Source: Isosphaeraceae bacterium EP7 (GTDB lineage Bacteria; Planctomycetota; Planctomycetia; Isosphaerales; Isosphaeraceae). Taken from it: 64,000 bases of DNA. The notes below the pieces were generated by a model. The model saw only the letters and a list, made by a program, of their open reading frames with translations. It was not told where the DNA came from and did no database searches. Shown in pieces: positions 1 to 9,405 of the stretch. The DNA lies in assembly GCA_038400315.1 (NCBI GenBank), contig CP151667.1, forward strand, positions 6,831,174 to 6,895,173, in the 5' to 3' direction. Position numbers and translations under genes: made by a program. The first letter of the stretch is position 1. The number at the start of each line of letters is the position of its first letter.

Positions 1-723
1 ACTTGCAAACAGCTTGTACAGGCTGAACAAGGGGCAGGTGGCGGGGTCCTTGGGGGCCTCCACCGGGGTACTGTCGGTGACGATCTTCTTGACCTTCTTC
101 CGGATCAACGCCGGCTCGTCGAAGATCTCGATCGTGTTGCCGTAGCTCTTGGACATCTTCCGGCCGTCGAGGCCAGGGACCACGGCCGAGGCGTCCAGGA
201 TGTAAGGCTTGGGCAGCCGGAACGTCTCGCCGTAGACGTGGTTGAACCGCTCGGCGATGTCCCGCGTAATCTCCAGGTGCTGCTTCTGGTCCTGGCCCAC
301 CGGGACGAGGTCGGCGTCGTACAGCAGGATATCGGCGGCCTGGAGCACGGGGTAGGCGAACAGCCCGTGATCGGAGGGCAACCCCTGCTGCACCTTGTCT
401 TTATAGCTGACGCACTTCTCCAGCCAACCCATGGGCGTGACGGTCGTCAGCAGCCAGGCCAGCTCGGCCGTCTCCGGCACGTCCGACTGGACGAACAGGG
501 TGGCCACCTCGGGGTCGAGCCCCAAGGCCAGCAGGTCGACGATCACGTCGAACACGTACCCGCGCAGCTTGCCTGCGTCGCGGACGCTGGTGAGCGCGTG
601 GTAGTTGGCCACGAAGTAGAAGGCCTCATTGCCGCGTTGCAGCTCGACATACTGGCGGATCGCGCCGAAGTAATTGCCGATGTGCAGGGCCCCGGACGGC
701 TGGATTCCCGACAACACGCGCAT
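1..723 (-). CDS. trpS: Tryptophanyl-tRNA synthetase, 5' part (runs off the window)
   Basis: Charges tRNA-Trp with tryptophan in the cytoplasm. The minus-strand frame begins at an ATG at 723 and stays open for 241 codons to the window edge, so roughly the last quarter to third of a normal bacterial TrpS (about 330 residues) is missing. The class I signatures are both present: the HIGH-type motif reads HIGN at residues 14-17 and the KMSKS loop is exact at residues 189-193. The N-terminus [11 protein letters not shown] is the usual TrpS start, which fixes the start codon. No partner gene is visible on this side; the 327-base gap upstream separates it from a divergent unknown gene. Confidence 0.95.
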   Translation of the reverse strand, partial: MRVLSGIQPSGALHIGNYFGAIRQYVELQRGNEAFYFVANYHALTSVRDAGKLRGYVFDVIVDLLALGLDPEVATLFVQSDVPETAELAWLLTTVTPMGWLEKCVSYKDKVQQGLPSDHGLFAYPVLQAADILLYDADLVPVGQDQKQHLEITRDIAERFNHVYGETFRLPKPYILDASAVVPGLDGRKMSKSYGNTIEIFDEPALIRKKVKKIVTDSTPVEAPKDPATCPLFSLYKLFAS

Positions 724-1050
724 GATGGAAACGCTCGCTCCGCTGGCAACCTTCCGCCCCTCGCCCGAGGCCACTTCGCCGCCAAACCATCGTACCATCC
801 GGCCGACGAGCCTTCCAATCGCGGCACGTTGGACGGTTCCGGCCTGGCTGGTAGGATGTTGGCGATCGCCGACCTGAAAATCGGCGAGACCTCGATGGTC
901 GGCACCCGCGACCCCAGGACGGGCGGGGCGAGTTCAACCGTTGCAGGGGATGCCATCGGGTCGCCAGGACGCCGAAGGCCAGGCCATGCTCCTGATACGG
1001 CGGCGACCGGCACCGATCCACGAATCAATCGTCTCTAACCGGATGAAACG
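724..1050. other. Divergent intergenic region trpS / unknown gene
   Basis: This 327-base gap must hold the promoters of trpS (leftward) and of the gene at 1051 (rightward). The only structure seen is a 7-bp inverted repeat, TCGCCGA at 866-872 and TCGGCGA at 881-887, around an 8-base loop. No convincing -35/-10 pair, riboswitch or T-box stem was recognised. Open frames here are GC-driven and are not credible genes. Confidence 0.4.
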
Positions 1051-1485
1051 ATGGCAGTCAACTTCTACGACGACAACGGCATCCGCTTCGAGTACCCGGA
1101 AGACTGGGAAATCGAGGACAGCCAGGAAGGGCCCGTGACGACGATTGCCCTGCAATCGTCCGAGGGGCCGGCGTTCGCGATCATCACGGTCGATGACACC
1201 ATGCCCACGATCGAGGAGGTCTCCGAGGCGGCCGTGGAGGCGCTGCGGGATGAGTATCCCGCGCTGGATGCCACGCCGGTCACGGAGACGTTCGCGGGGT
1301 TCCCGGGCATCGGGTACGACATTGAATTCATCAGTCTGGATATGGTCAACGCCTGCTCGACGCGGTGCGTGCGGACTCCCAGGCGGACGATCCTGGTCTT
1401 CGGCCAGTGGTCGGACATCGAGGGGGACGAACCGGGCGAGGTGGTCCGGGCCATTCGAAGGTCGCTGGCGGAGACCGACGCATGA
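1051..1485 (+). CDS. Hypothetical small acidic cytoplasmic protein
   Basis: A 144-residue protein that I do not recognise with certainty. It starts MAVNFYDDNGIRFEYPEDWE, a pattern (extended strands with a 'YP..W' turn) also found in small PsbP/DcrB-like folds, but that resemblance is weak. It has no signal peptide or membrane segment and is rich in Asp and Glu. Its stop codon overlaps the ATG of the downstream permease in an ATGA arrangement (1482-1485), so the two genes are almost certainly co-transcribed and translationally coupled; it may be an accessory to the transporter, which is inference only. Confidence 0.7.
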   Translation: MAVNFYDDNGIRFEYPEDWEIEDSQEGPVTTIALQSSEGPAFAIITVDDTMPTIEEVSEAAVEALRDEYPALDATPVTETFAGFPGIGYDIEFISLDMVNACSTRCVRTPRRTILVFGQWSDIEGDEPGEVVRAIRRSLAETDA

Positions 1486-3062
1486 CCGAGGCGGAACTCG
1501 TGGCCGGGTCGATGGTAGACCTGGAGGCCGCCGCGGTGGCGGAGGATGAGGCGAGGCAGGCGAGCGCCGACATCGAGACGCTGAGACGCATGGGGTACAA
1601 GCAGGAGCTTGCCCGGCGGCTCTCGGCGTTCTCGAATTTCGCCATCTCGTTCGCCGTGATCTGCATCCTCTCGGGGTGCGTCACGTCGCTGCACCTGGGG
1701 CTCTGCGCCACCGGCGGGGCGGCGATCGGCATCGGCTGGGCGGTCTCCTGCCTGTTCTCGATGGCCGTGGCCGCGTCGATGGCGCAGCTTGCCTCGGCCT
1801 TCCCGACCTGCGGCGGGCTCTATCACTGGGCGTCGATGCTGGGCGGGCGCGGCTGCGGCTGGGCGACGGCCTGGTTCAACCTGGCGGGCCTGATCACCGC
1901 GACGGCCTCGGTCAACGCGGGCTGTGCCTTGTTCCTGCTCAACACGGTCGGCCCCACCATCGGCGGCGATGCCGACCCCGCAGGCTGGAGCGAAGGCCAG
2001 CGAGTCATGGCGCGGGGCCTGCTGGTCGCGGCGATCACGCTGAGCCAGGCAGGCTTCAACCACCGGGGAATCCGCCTGACCTCGCGGCTGATCGACGCCA
2101 GCGGATATCTGATCTTGTTCGTCACGATGACGCTGACGGTAGCGTTGCTGGCCTATGCCCCGAGCTGGGATTGGTCGCGGCTGGTGACCTTCTCCAACTT
2201 CAGCGGCCTGCCCGCCGAGGCCCCGGTCTGGCCCAGGACCGACAACCTGGCCTGGCTGTTCGTGCTGGGCCTGCTGCTGCCCGCGTACACGATCACCTGC
2301 TTCGACGCCTCGGCGCACGCGGCGGAAGAAACAGTGGGGGCAGCGGAGGCGGTACCTCGGGGGATCATGCGATCGGTCTGGGTCTCCTGCCTGTTCGGCT
2401 GGATCATGCTGAGCGCACTGGTGCTGGCCATGCCCAGCCTGGCCGAGGCGGTCGAGCATGGCGAGGGGGCCTTCGCCTGGACCATCGCCAAGATCATGCC
2501 GCGTGGCCTGGCCCTGGCGTTCTTCGCGGGAATCGCCGTGGCGCAGTATCTCTGCGGCCTGGCGGCGGTGACGTCGACCTCGCGGATGGCCTTCGCCTTC
2601 GCCCGCGACGGCGGCCTGCCGTTTGGCAACGCCTGGGTGCGCCGGGTGAGCCCCCGGTTCGCCACGCCTTCGGTGGCGATCTGGACGACCTCGACGGCGG
2701 CGATCGCGTTCACCGTCTCGACGAGAGTCTATTCGTCGATCGTCTCGGTCTGCATCATCTTCATCTATCTGTCGTACATCATCCCGATCTCGGCCGGCCT
2801 GCTCGCGCACGGGCGGACCTGGACGGCGATGGGGCCGTGGACGGTGGGGCGCTGGTTCAAGCCGCTGGCGACCTTGAGCGTGCTGGGCGGTCTGCTCCTG
2901 ATCGCCGCGGGCATCGCCCCGCCCAATGACACGGCGGCCTACCGGGTGGTTGGCGGCGGGATCGCGGCGCTGGCGCTGGCCTGGGTTCTGGTTGAACGCA
3001 AGCGTTTCAAGGGGCCCCCCTTGATGGACATGCTGGACCACACGAGGGCGTCAGACGCCTGA
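1482..3062 (+). CDS. APC-superfamily amino acid / GABA-type permease
   Basis: An inner-membrane transporter of 526 residues, taken from the ATG at 1482 that overlaps the preceding stop; the open frame extends further upstream but through the previous gene. After a 50-residue cytoplasmic N-terminus containing MGYKQELARRLSAFSNFAIS, the protein has about 12 hydrophobic segments. The first block (SFAVICILSGCVTS) and the later SAFPTCGGLYHWAS and HAAEETVGAAEAVPRG stretches are typical of the amino acid/choline (GABA permease-like) branch of the APC family. The substrate cannot be read from sequence. Its last 12 bases overlap the 3' end of the convergent hydrolase gene. Confidence 0.88.
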   Translation: MTEAELVAGSMVDLEAAAVAEDEARQASADIETLRRMGYKQELARRLSAFSNFAISFAVICILSGCVTSLHLGLCATGGAAIGIGWAVSCLFSMAVAASMAQLASAFPTCGGLYHWASMLGGRGCGWATAWFNLAGLITATASVNAGCALFLLNTVGPTIGGDADPAGWSEGQRVMARGLLVAAITLSQAGFNHRGIRLTSRLIDASGYLILFVTMTLTVALLAYAPSWDWSRLVTFSNFSGLPAEAPVWPRTDNLAWLFVLGLLLPAYTITCFDASAHAAEETVGAAEAVPRGIMRSVWVSCLFGWIMLSALVLAMPSLAEAVEHGEGAFAWTIAKIMPRGLALAFFAGIAVAQYLCGLAAVTSTSRMAFAFARDGGLPFGNAWVRRVSPRFATPSVAIWTTSTAAIAFTVSTRVYSSIVSVCIIFIYLSYIIPISAGLLAHGRTWTAMGPWTVGRWFKPLATLSVLGGLLLIAAGIAPPNDTAAYRVVGGGIAALALAWVLVERKRFKGPPLMDMLDHTRASDA

Positions 3063-3983
3063 CGGATGATTCGCGACCGCGTTTTCGAGGAAGGCGACGA
3101 CCGTGGCGGCAAGCTCGGGCCCGCCCACCTCGAAGACGTCGGAATGCCTGGCGCCCGGCACTTCGAGGTAGAGGGCGGGCCGCGCGAACGCATCGGCGAG
3201 TCGGCGGGCCTCGGCGGAGGGGACGAGGGGGTCGTTGGCCCCGTGGATCACGCAGGCGGGGATCGAAAGCTGCGGGGCCAGCAGCATCGGTGCGCTCCGG
3301 CCCACGGGCACACGGGCCAGCCGGCCCGCGCGGCGGAGCATGGGGCGGGCCAGCGAGCCGGGAAGGCGGCGGCTACGCAACAGCCGGGCCAGGGTCTGCG
3401 AGAGGTCGGGGTCGGGGGCTTCCAGCACCAGGGCGGCAATCCGTGGGTCGGAGGCGGCGGCCCGCACGGCGTTGGCCCCCCCCATCGAGCGGCCCCAGAG
3501 GGCAACCCGGGCCGCTGGATCGAGCTTACCGGCGACCAGGTCGACCCAGCCGCGCAGGTCGGCCACTTCCCGCCCGCCGAAGGTGACGAAGGCCCCGCCG
3601 CTGCGGCCGATGGCGCGATTGTCGGCGACCAGCACGCTCCAGCCAGCCTCGGCCAGCGCGTCGGCCCGGCCGAGCATCGCGGCCCGGTCCTCGCCGAATC
3701 CGTGCAGCAGGATCGCCGCCCGGTCGGTGCCGGCCAGCCGCCAGGCGCCCGAGAGCTTCGAGCCGTCCGGGGCCACGTCCTCGACCGACTCCCAGGGGTG
3801 GGGCTCGGGGTGATGGCCGACGTACCGGCGAGACGGGCTGACCAGGGCCCAGGCCCCCCACTCGACGGCGACCAGCCAGGCCGCGAGCCCCAGGCCGACG
3901 GCCAGGCCGAGCATCCCGACGAAAAGGCCCGTCGGCGACAAGGCAAACGACAAGGCGAACATGGATGCGTAGACGCTGCTCAT
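3051..3983 (-). CDS. Membrane-anchored alpha/beta hydrolase (S33-like)
   Basis: A 310-residue serine hydrolase. One hydrophobic segment at about residues 20-48 probably anchors it in the membrane. The catalytic domain shows the oxyanion region ILLHGFG (91-97), the nucleophile elbow GRSMGG with Ser166, Asp251 in GANDPLVP and His280 in GARHSDVF, so the triad is complete. The fold resembles prolyl-oligopeptidase or S33 type hydrolases; the substrate is unknown. Its ATG overlaps the stop codon of comEC (ATGA, 3980-3983), so it is the second gene of a coupled minus-strand pair. Confidence 0.85.
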   Translation of the reverse strand: MSSVYASMFALSFALSPTGLFVGMLGLAVGLGLAAWLVAVEWGAWALVSPSRRYVGHHPEPHPWESVEDVAPDGSKLSGAWRLAGTDRAAILLHGFGEDRAAMLGRADALAEAGWSVLVADNRAIGRSGGAFVTFGGREVADLRGWVDLVAGKLDPAARVALWGRSMGGANAVRAAASDPRIAALVLEAPDPDLSQTLARLLRSRRLPGSLARPMLRRAGRLARVPVGRSAPMLLAPQLSIPACVIHGANDPLVPSAEARRLADAFARPALYLEVPGARHSDVFEVGGPELAATVVAFLENAVANHPSGV

Positions 3984-6556
3984 GGATCCGGCCCCGTCCC
4001 GCCCCGTTCCAGCCAGCCGTCGACCGCCAGGCCGCCCGACCCCGATCTCGTCGCCATCGTCGCCGCCGGCCGCACCCGCAGGGCGCCGCGTTGCCAGGTC
4101 CGCCAGAGCGGGATGCCTCGGCCGTCCAGGATGGACAGGGCGTCGGCGGCGCCCGGGGCCGGCTCGCGCTGGCTGACGAGGACGACGGCCGGCCTCGCCC
4201 AGTCGTAGAACCAGGGCGGGTTGGCCGTCCGCCCGCCGTGATGCGGCGCGACCAGGGCATCGTAGCCTGGAGCGGCGTTCCGGGCCAGTTCGGTCAGCCC
4301 CGGCCCTTCCAGGTCGCCGGTCAGCAGCAGTCGCAGCCCCCCCAGCCGAACCTCCAGAGCCAGGCTCCGGTCATTGTCCCGCGACGACTCGGGCCAGCCG
4401 ACCGGCGGGTGCACCGCGTCCAGGGCCATCGACCCCAGGTTCACCGAAGCCCCGCTCGAGCACTCGCGGACGGGGATGCCTCGGGCCCGGACGGAATCGA
4501 GCAGGGCCGAGACCTCGGGGGCACCCCCGGAGTCGAAGCCGACGGGAACGACCACCTCGCCGATCTCGAACCGGTCCATCAGGTCGGGCAGGCCGTTGTA
4601 ATGGTCTGAGTCGGCGTGCGAGAGGAAGACCGCCTCGATCCGCGAGACGCCCCGGTCCCAGAGCGCCGGGGCGATCACCCGCCGGCCCACCGTGGGCTGG
4701 CCCATCCGGCCGCAGTCATAAACCAGGCAGCGGCCGTCCTCGGCCTGGAGGATGATCGACAGCCCGTGGTCGACGGCCAGGACCTCGATCTCGGGCGTCA
4801 CGGGGCGCGGCGGGAACCAGGTCGAGGCCAGCCCCAGCGCGCCCCATGCGGCGAGGGCCATCCATGCGGGCCGAAGCATCCGTCCCCGCGCCAGCATCGC
4901 CAGGCCCAGCATCAGGTAGGCGGCCAGGGCCCACCACCAAGCCGGCCCCGGCGTGAACCAGTGGCCGCCGGGGACCGATTCGCCCCAGCGGACGATCGCC
5001 TCGGTGGCCCGCAGCATCAGGCCACAGGCCCAGCCCGCGGGCACGCCCAGGGGCATCCAGAGTGCCGAAAGGCCCAGCGTCAGGCCCGCAGCCAGCAGCG
5101 CCAGCGAGGTCAGCGGGATCAGGGGGATGTTCAAGGCGATGCCGATGGGCGAGACGATGTGGAACCGCAGGGCCACCAGCGGCAACGCCGCCAGCCAGAC
5201 GATCGTCGACAGCGCCACCCCTTCCCAGGCCGAGCGGGCGAGCAGGCGCATCAATCTCTTCCAGGCCGGCTCATAGAAGCGTTCGAGTCTGTCCAGCGGC
5301 TTCAAGGGGCCGCCGATCGTGCGGCCGAGGACCGGGATGCGCCAGGGCCGCCGGGCCAGCGAATCGGCCGCGGCGATGGCCCTGGGGACCAGCCAGAGGA
5401 TGGCGGCGACGGCCAGGAACGAGAGCTGGCAGCCGATGTCGAAGAGGTCCGATGGGTTCCAGGCCAGGGTCATCAACGCGGCCACCGCAAGGATGCCGGC
5501 GGCGGCCCCCTTGCGGTCGGTGCACGCGGCCAGGCAGGCGGTGACGACCATGGCCGCGGACCTGAGCACCGACGGGGCCAGGCCCACGAGCACGCCGTAA
5601 GCCAACGCCGCCAGGGCGACCGCCGCCCAGGTCCGGCGGCGGCCGACGCCCAGCAGCCTCAGCCCATAGCCTAGCGCCAGGGCCAGCACTTGCAGGTGCA
5701 GGCCCGAGATCGCCAGCAGGTGCGTCGTCCCGGTGCGAGCGAAGGCGTCGCTGACCTCGGGGTCGATCGCGCCGCGGCGGCCCAGCAGCAGGGCCGAGGC
5801 CAGGGGCGCCGCGGACGGGTCGAGCCCGCGGGTCAGCAGGGCGTCGCTCCAGGTCCGGGTCCGGCCCAGCCAGCGACGGCCCCAGGCCTCGCCGGGCCAG
5901 GTCGCCGGGGCCGTCGCGTCGGGATCGGGCCAGACGGCCGCGGCGCCGGCATCGAGCCGAAGGCGGATTCCCTGACCCCGCAGGTAACCTCGGTAGTCGA
6001 ACTCCCCCGGATTGCGCGGCGGGGTGATAGTCGAGAGCGAGCCGGCCGCGGCGACGAGCGAGCCGGCGTCCAGGTCCGACCGGTCCCCCTGGGCGTTGAC
6101 GAGGGCACGCCCCGAGGCGGGTTGCCAGCTCCCCCGGTCGTGGACCTCCGACAGTTCCAGCACCAGGCGGGTCGAGCCCCGGTCGTCGGGCCGGCTGCCG
6201 GCGTCGGGCGGGCGGAACCCCTGGCGCTCCAGGATCAGGCCGCGAACCCAGGCGGGCCGGGGCGTCGGGCCCAGGCTGACGGAGAGGTCGTCCGTGGCCC
6301 GGTCGGACCACCGATGGTGGTGCCAGCCGCCCCCCAGAGCCAGGCAGGCCGCCAGGGCCAAGACCCAGGCCAGCCGCGGCCTCCGGCGGTCGAGCCGGGG
6401 CACGATCAGGCCGCAAGCCAGGGCGATCACCGCCCATCCGGCGGTGCCCAGCGGGTCGGCGAAGCGGTCGAGCGCGATGCCGGCGATCAGGGCCAGAGTC
6501 GCCGGGGCCAGCGGCGGCCAGGGGGGGCGGTTCGTCGACGCTTCGGGCTGGCTCAC
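3980..6556 (-). CDS. comEC: ComEC/Rec2-type DNA internalisation protein
   Basis: An inner-membrane channel that carries single-stranded DNA into the cytoplasm during natural transformation. The 858-residue protein has, in order, an N-terminal membrane and OB-like region, a central competence domain with many hydrophobic helices (including GTTHLLAISGLH, a hallmark of the family), and a C-terminal metallo-beta-lactamase domain whose metal motif reads HADSDH from residue 647. I chose the GTG at 6556 (VSQPEAST...) because the frame upstream is Pro/Arg-rich noise reaching 7900; no good Shine-Dalgarno sequence was seen, so the start is uncertain by some tens of codons. No other competence genes lie nearby. 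Confidence 0.9.
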   Translation of the reverse strand: MSQPEASTNRPPWPPLAPATLALIAGIALDRFADPLGTAGWAVIALACGLIVPRLDRRRPRLAWVLALAACLALGGGWHHHRWSDRATDDLSVSLGPTPRPAWVRGLILERQGFRPPDAGSRPDDRGSTRLVLELSEVHDRGSWQPASGRALVNAQGDRSDLDAGSLVAAAGSLSTITPPRNPGEFDYRGYLRGQGIRLRLDAGAAAVWPDPDATAPATWPGEAWGRRWLGRTRTWSDALLTRGLDPSAAPLASALLLGRRGAIDPEVSDAFARTGTTHLLAISGLHLQVLALALGYGLRLLGVGRRRTWAAVALAALAYGVLVGLAPSVLRSAAMVVTACLAACTDRKGAAAGILAVAALMTLAWNPSDLFDIGCQLSFLAVAAILWLVPRAIAAADSLARRPWRIPVLGRTIGGPLKPLDRLERFYEPAWKRLMRLLARSAWEGVALSTIVWLAALPLVALRFHIVSPIGIALNIPLIPLTSLALLAAGLTLGLSALWMPLGVPAGWACGLMLRATEAIVRWGESVPGGHWFTPGPAWWWALAAYLMLGLAMLARGRMLRPAWMALAAWGALGLASTWFPPRPVTPEIEVLAVDHGLSIILQAEDGRCLVYDCGRMGQPTVGRRVIAPALWDRGVSRIEAVFLSHADSDHYNGLPDLMDRFEIGEVVVPVGFDSGGAPEVSALLDSVRARGIPVRECSSGASVNLGSMALDAVHPPVGWPESSRDNDRSLALEVRLGGLRLLLTGDLEGPGLTELARNAAPGYDALVAPHHGGRTANPPWFYDWARPAVVLVSQREPAPGAADALSILDGRGIPLWRTWQRGALRVRPAATMATRSGSGGLAVDGWLERGGTGPDP

Positions 6557-6916
6557 GGGTGGCCCCGAAGGAGGTCGCCGACCGCCGGGCACCCCGCGAC
6601 CGGCCTGCCCGTCGCCCGAGGTCCCCTTCCCTTCTAGCTTAAGGCGCCGGCGACGCCCGGGGACAGCCCGCCCCCCGAACCCCCGCGCAAGGCCCGGGAC
6701 GGCCCCGGGTCCGAAGCCCATCGGCCCCCCCAGGCGCGAGGCAATTGCGATCGTTCGGGATTGACCGGCCCGGGGATCGGCCGTACGTTCCCACGCCCGT
6801 GAAGGGACCTCGGCCCCACGCCTCGACCTCGGTCCGCCGAGGGCGATCGCCCGGCGTATCGACGCGGCCGGGATCCCGCGAGGGTGGATCGAGGACCGGG
6901 CCGGGAGGGCCTGACG
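6557..6916. other. Divergent intergenic region comEC / TPR lipoprotein
   Basis: A 360-base gap containing start regions for two divergent genes. Apart from the Shine-Dalgarno-like GGGAGG at 6903-6908 in front of the TPR gene, I see no operator, terminator or recognisable promoter. Confidence 0.35.
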
Positions 6917-7792
6917 ATGGGACGCCTGGTCAGGCCCTGGAGGGCTGCCGCCACCGCGCTGATGCTCGGCCTCTGCGGCTGCCAGGCCTGGCACGACCGC
7001 GAGGCGGCTTCGAAGGACCCGGCACGCGACGCCCAGGTCCAGCAGGTCAGCCGCCAGGCCCAGGATGCCATCGACCGCGGCGACCCGGCCACCGCGCTGG
7101 CCCTGCTGCAGCAGATGGTCGCGCTGGCCCCGCGCTCGGCAGAGGCCCACCACCGGATCGGCCGAGTGCTCCAGGAGCAGGGACGGCTGGCCGAGGCCCG
7201 CGCGTCCCAGGCCCGGGCGCTGGAGATCGACGATGAATATGTGAATGCCCTGATCGCCATGGGCGAGGTCGAGCTGGCGATGGGCCGGCCCGACGAGGCG
7301 CTGGTCCGGCTCGACGCGGCCATCGAGATCAACCCGGCCCCCTCCGAGGCCCACCTGGCACGCGGCCGGGCCCTGCAAGCCCTGGGCAGGCCCGACGACG
7401 CACTGGCCGCCTACTTCCGCGCCCTCAACGGCGACCCCAACCTGACCGCGGCCATGCTCCAGGTCGCCGCCATCCAGCTCGCCCGCAAGCAGCCCGAGCA
7501 GGCCCTGGCCCGCCTGACGCACGCCCTGGACCTGACCCCCGACGACCCCGAGGCCCTGCACGGCCGCGGCATGGCCCTGCTGATGCTGGACCGCCCCGCC
7601 CTGGCCGCCGCCGACCTGCGCAAGGCCGCCGACCGCCTGCCCGACCGCCCCGAGGTCTTCTACCACCTGGCCCTGGCGCTTGAGGCGAACCACCAGGCAC
7701 CGGCCGACGCCCTGAAGGCGGCCGAGCACGCCCTGAGTCTCGCCCCGGGTTACTCCGACGCCAAGGCCCTCTCCGAACGCCTCAGGCGCTAG
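6917..7792 (+). CDS. TPR-repeat lipoprotein
   Basis: A 291-residue exported protein made of tetratricopeptide repeats, likely a protein-interaction scaffold at the membrane. The start at 6917 follows GGGAGG by 8 bases and gives a short signal sequence ending LCGC, so Cys22 would be the lipidated residue; position -2 is Cys, which is unusual for a lipobox. From about residue 40 the sequence repeats in 34-residue units with the W/L-G-Y-A-type spacing (for example EAHHRIGRVLQEQGRLAEA, EAHLARGRALQALGRPDDA, EALHGRGMALLMLDRPALA), about seven units in all. Partner and pathway are unknown. Confidence 0.85.
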   Translation: MGRLVRPWRAAATALMLGLCGCQAWHDREAASKDPARDAQVQQVSRQAQDAIDRGDPATALALLQQMVALAPRSAEAHHRIGRVLQEQGRLAEARASQARALEIDDEYVNALIAMGEVELAMGRPDEALVRLDAAIEINPAPSEAHLARGRALQALGRPDDALAAYFRALNGDPNLTAAMLQVAAIQLARKQPEQALARLTHALDLTPDDPEALHGRGMALLMLDRPALAAADLRKAADRLPDRPEVFYHLALALEANHQAPADALKAAEHALSLAPGYSDAKALSERLRR

Positions 7793-7917
7793 CCGGGCAA
7801 CCGCGGGGCAACCGCCGCCCCGGCCGTTCCGCGGGGCGGCTGGCTCGGATATGGTGTGCCGGCGGCCGTCGCCGATGGGGGTTGCGGCCGGATGCGCCAC
7901 AGCCAGGAGGTCGCGCC

Positions 7918-9318
7918 ATGAGCCTGCCCGATCGCGTCGGTCGGAGTCTATTCGTCGCCCTGGCCGTCGGCATGGCCTGGGGGATCCGCGGGGATTTCGG
8001 CCACCTGATCGGCGCGATGTATCCCGGGGCGGCCCTGGCCATGGCCCTGGCGTACGTCAGCGGCCAGGCCTCGATGGCTGCCTGGATGCCCGTCCTGGCC
8101 GCCCTGGCCGCGCTCGGCATCGGCTCGGGCGGCACGATGAGCTACGGGATGCTGCACGGCTACGCGCAGGCGGACATCCCGGTCAATTACGCCTACGGGT
8201 TCGGCACCCTGTTCCTCCAGGGGTCGGCCTGGGGGACCTTCGGCGGGGCGCTCATCGGCCTGATGCTCGAGCGCAGGCCGATGCGCACGGCCGACTGGCT
8301 GGCCCTGGCCGCGTGCATCCTGGGGGGCGGCTGGGTCGCGTCGTTCCTGGTCGTCGACGTCCTGGGCTTCCAGATCAACCCGCCCCGGAACAACGGCTCG
8401 ATCGGCTACTTCGGCGCGGCGATCGGCCAGATCGCCTGGCTGGTGGCCAGCGACCGGCGGATGGGGCTGCGGGGCGCGGTGCTCGGCTATGTCGGATTCG
8501 GCCTGGGCATGGCGGGCGGCCGGCTGCTGGGGAACCTGGCCAATGTGGGGCAAGTTCCTTATGGGTATACGATCAACCACTGGAACGTCATGGAGACCTC
8601 CTGCGGCATGATCGCCGGCTTCATCTACGCGTTCGGCATGCTCGGCCAGGCCTTCCCCACCCCCGCGCCCGAGGACCGGCTCAGCCTGGGGGTGGCCTCG
8701 GCCTGGAGCATCGCCTTCGTCCTTGCGGGCATCCCGGCCTGGCATCGGCTGGCCCGGATCCAGCCCCAGAAGAAGCTGGCCGAGTGGTCGGGATTGCTCG
8801 GCGGCTACGGCTATGCCGACCCCGACGGCCTGGCCCGCAAGGTGCTCTGGATGCTCGACGGAACCTGCGTGCTGGGCCTGGTCGGCGCGGCCCTCTGGAT
8901 GGCCATCTATCTGGGCCACGACCGGAACCGCAGGCCGTCGCCGCTGCCGGTGCTCTGGCTCTCGCTGACGATGCTCCTCTTCCAGAACATCAACGCGCTC
9001 TACTTCTTCTACCCGATCCGGCCCAATCTGATCAACATGCACAGCGTCTTCTGGGTGCTCTTCGCCCTGATGGCCCTGTATGCCGCATTCGCCCGGCCCT
9101 CGGAGTCGGCGGTCGCGGCCCCCGAGGTAGACGGCCTGGAGCCCGAGGCCCCGTTCGCCTGGGCGGCCTGGCTGGGCGGTTCGCTGGTCGCGCTGACCCT
9201 GATCATCTTGCTGGCGGGGCTGGTCAACGGGCCGACGACCATGGCGACGGCCAACACCCGATGGCCCGTCTGGTCGTGGTCCCAGGGCCCCTTCCCCGGC
9301 CGCGTCGCCGGGCCCTGA
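7918..9318 (+). CDS. Uncharacterised polytopic membrane protein
   Basis: A 466-residue integral membrane protein that I cannot assign to a known transporter or enzyme family. The start is well supported: AGGAGG lies 7 bases upstream of the ATG at 7918. About ten to eleven hydrophobic segments are visible. The N-terminal part has charged and polar residues inside the membrane region (WGIRGDFGHLIGAMYPG), and there are repeated Gly-rich helices and a conserved-looking polar loop, NPPRNNGSIGYFG, followed by GYTINHWNVMETSCG. These buried polar motifs suggest a transport or catalytic role rather than simple anchoring. It is followed by a strong hairpin at 9346-9377. Confidence 0.8.
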   Translation: MSLPDRVGRSLFVALAVGMAWGIRGDFGHLIGAMYPGAALAMALAYVSGQASMAAWMPVLAALAALGIGSGGTMSYGMLHGYAQADIPVNYAYGFGTLFLQGSAWGTFGGALIGLMLERRPMRTADWLALAACILGGGWVASFLVVDVLGFQINPPRNNGSIGYFGAAIGQIAWLVASDRRMGLRGAVLGYVGFGLGMAGGRLLGNLANVGQVPYGYTINHWNVMETSCGMIAGFIYAFGMLGQAFPTPAPEDRLSLGVASAWSIAFVLAGIPAWHRLARIQPQKKLAEWSGLLGGYGYADPDGLARKVLWMLDGTCVLGLVGAALWMAIYLGHDRNRRPSPLPVLWLSLTMLLFQNINALYFFYPIRPNLINMHSVFWVLFALMALYAAFARPSESAVAAPEVDGLEPEAPFAWAAWLGGSLVALTLIILLAGLVNGPTTMATANTRWPVWSWSQGPFPGRVAGP

Positions 9319-9345
9319 AGCCGACGCCCGCCCCATCAACGGAGC

Positions 9346-9377
9346 GACCCGCGACGATCATCGGATCGTCGCGGGTC
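9346..9377. terminator. Bidirectional intrinsic-type terminator hairpin
   Basis: A perfect 14-bp inverted repeat (9346-9359 with 9364-9377) around an ATCG loop sits in the 87-base gap between two convergent genes. It has no T-tract on either side, so it may act as a structural barrier or need Rho. Confidence 0.75.
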
Positions 9378-9405
9378 GGGGCGTGTTCGGAGGCTCGTCG
9401 GCAGC

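Noticed and set aside
1065-3041. Long minus-strand frame opposite the permease
   Set aside because: Arg/Gly/Gln-rich translation typical of the antisense of GC-rich genes; the plus-strand frame encodes a recognisable permease.
6557-7900. Upstream extension of the ComEC frame by 448 codons
   Set aside because: The extension is antisense to the TPR lipoprotein gene and lacks any ComEC feature.
7948-9339. 463-codon frame opposite the polytopic membrane protein
   Set aside because: Antisense shadow of low complexity; the plus frame has a ribosome site and ordered helices.
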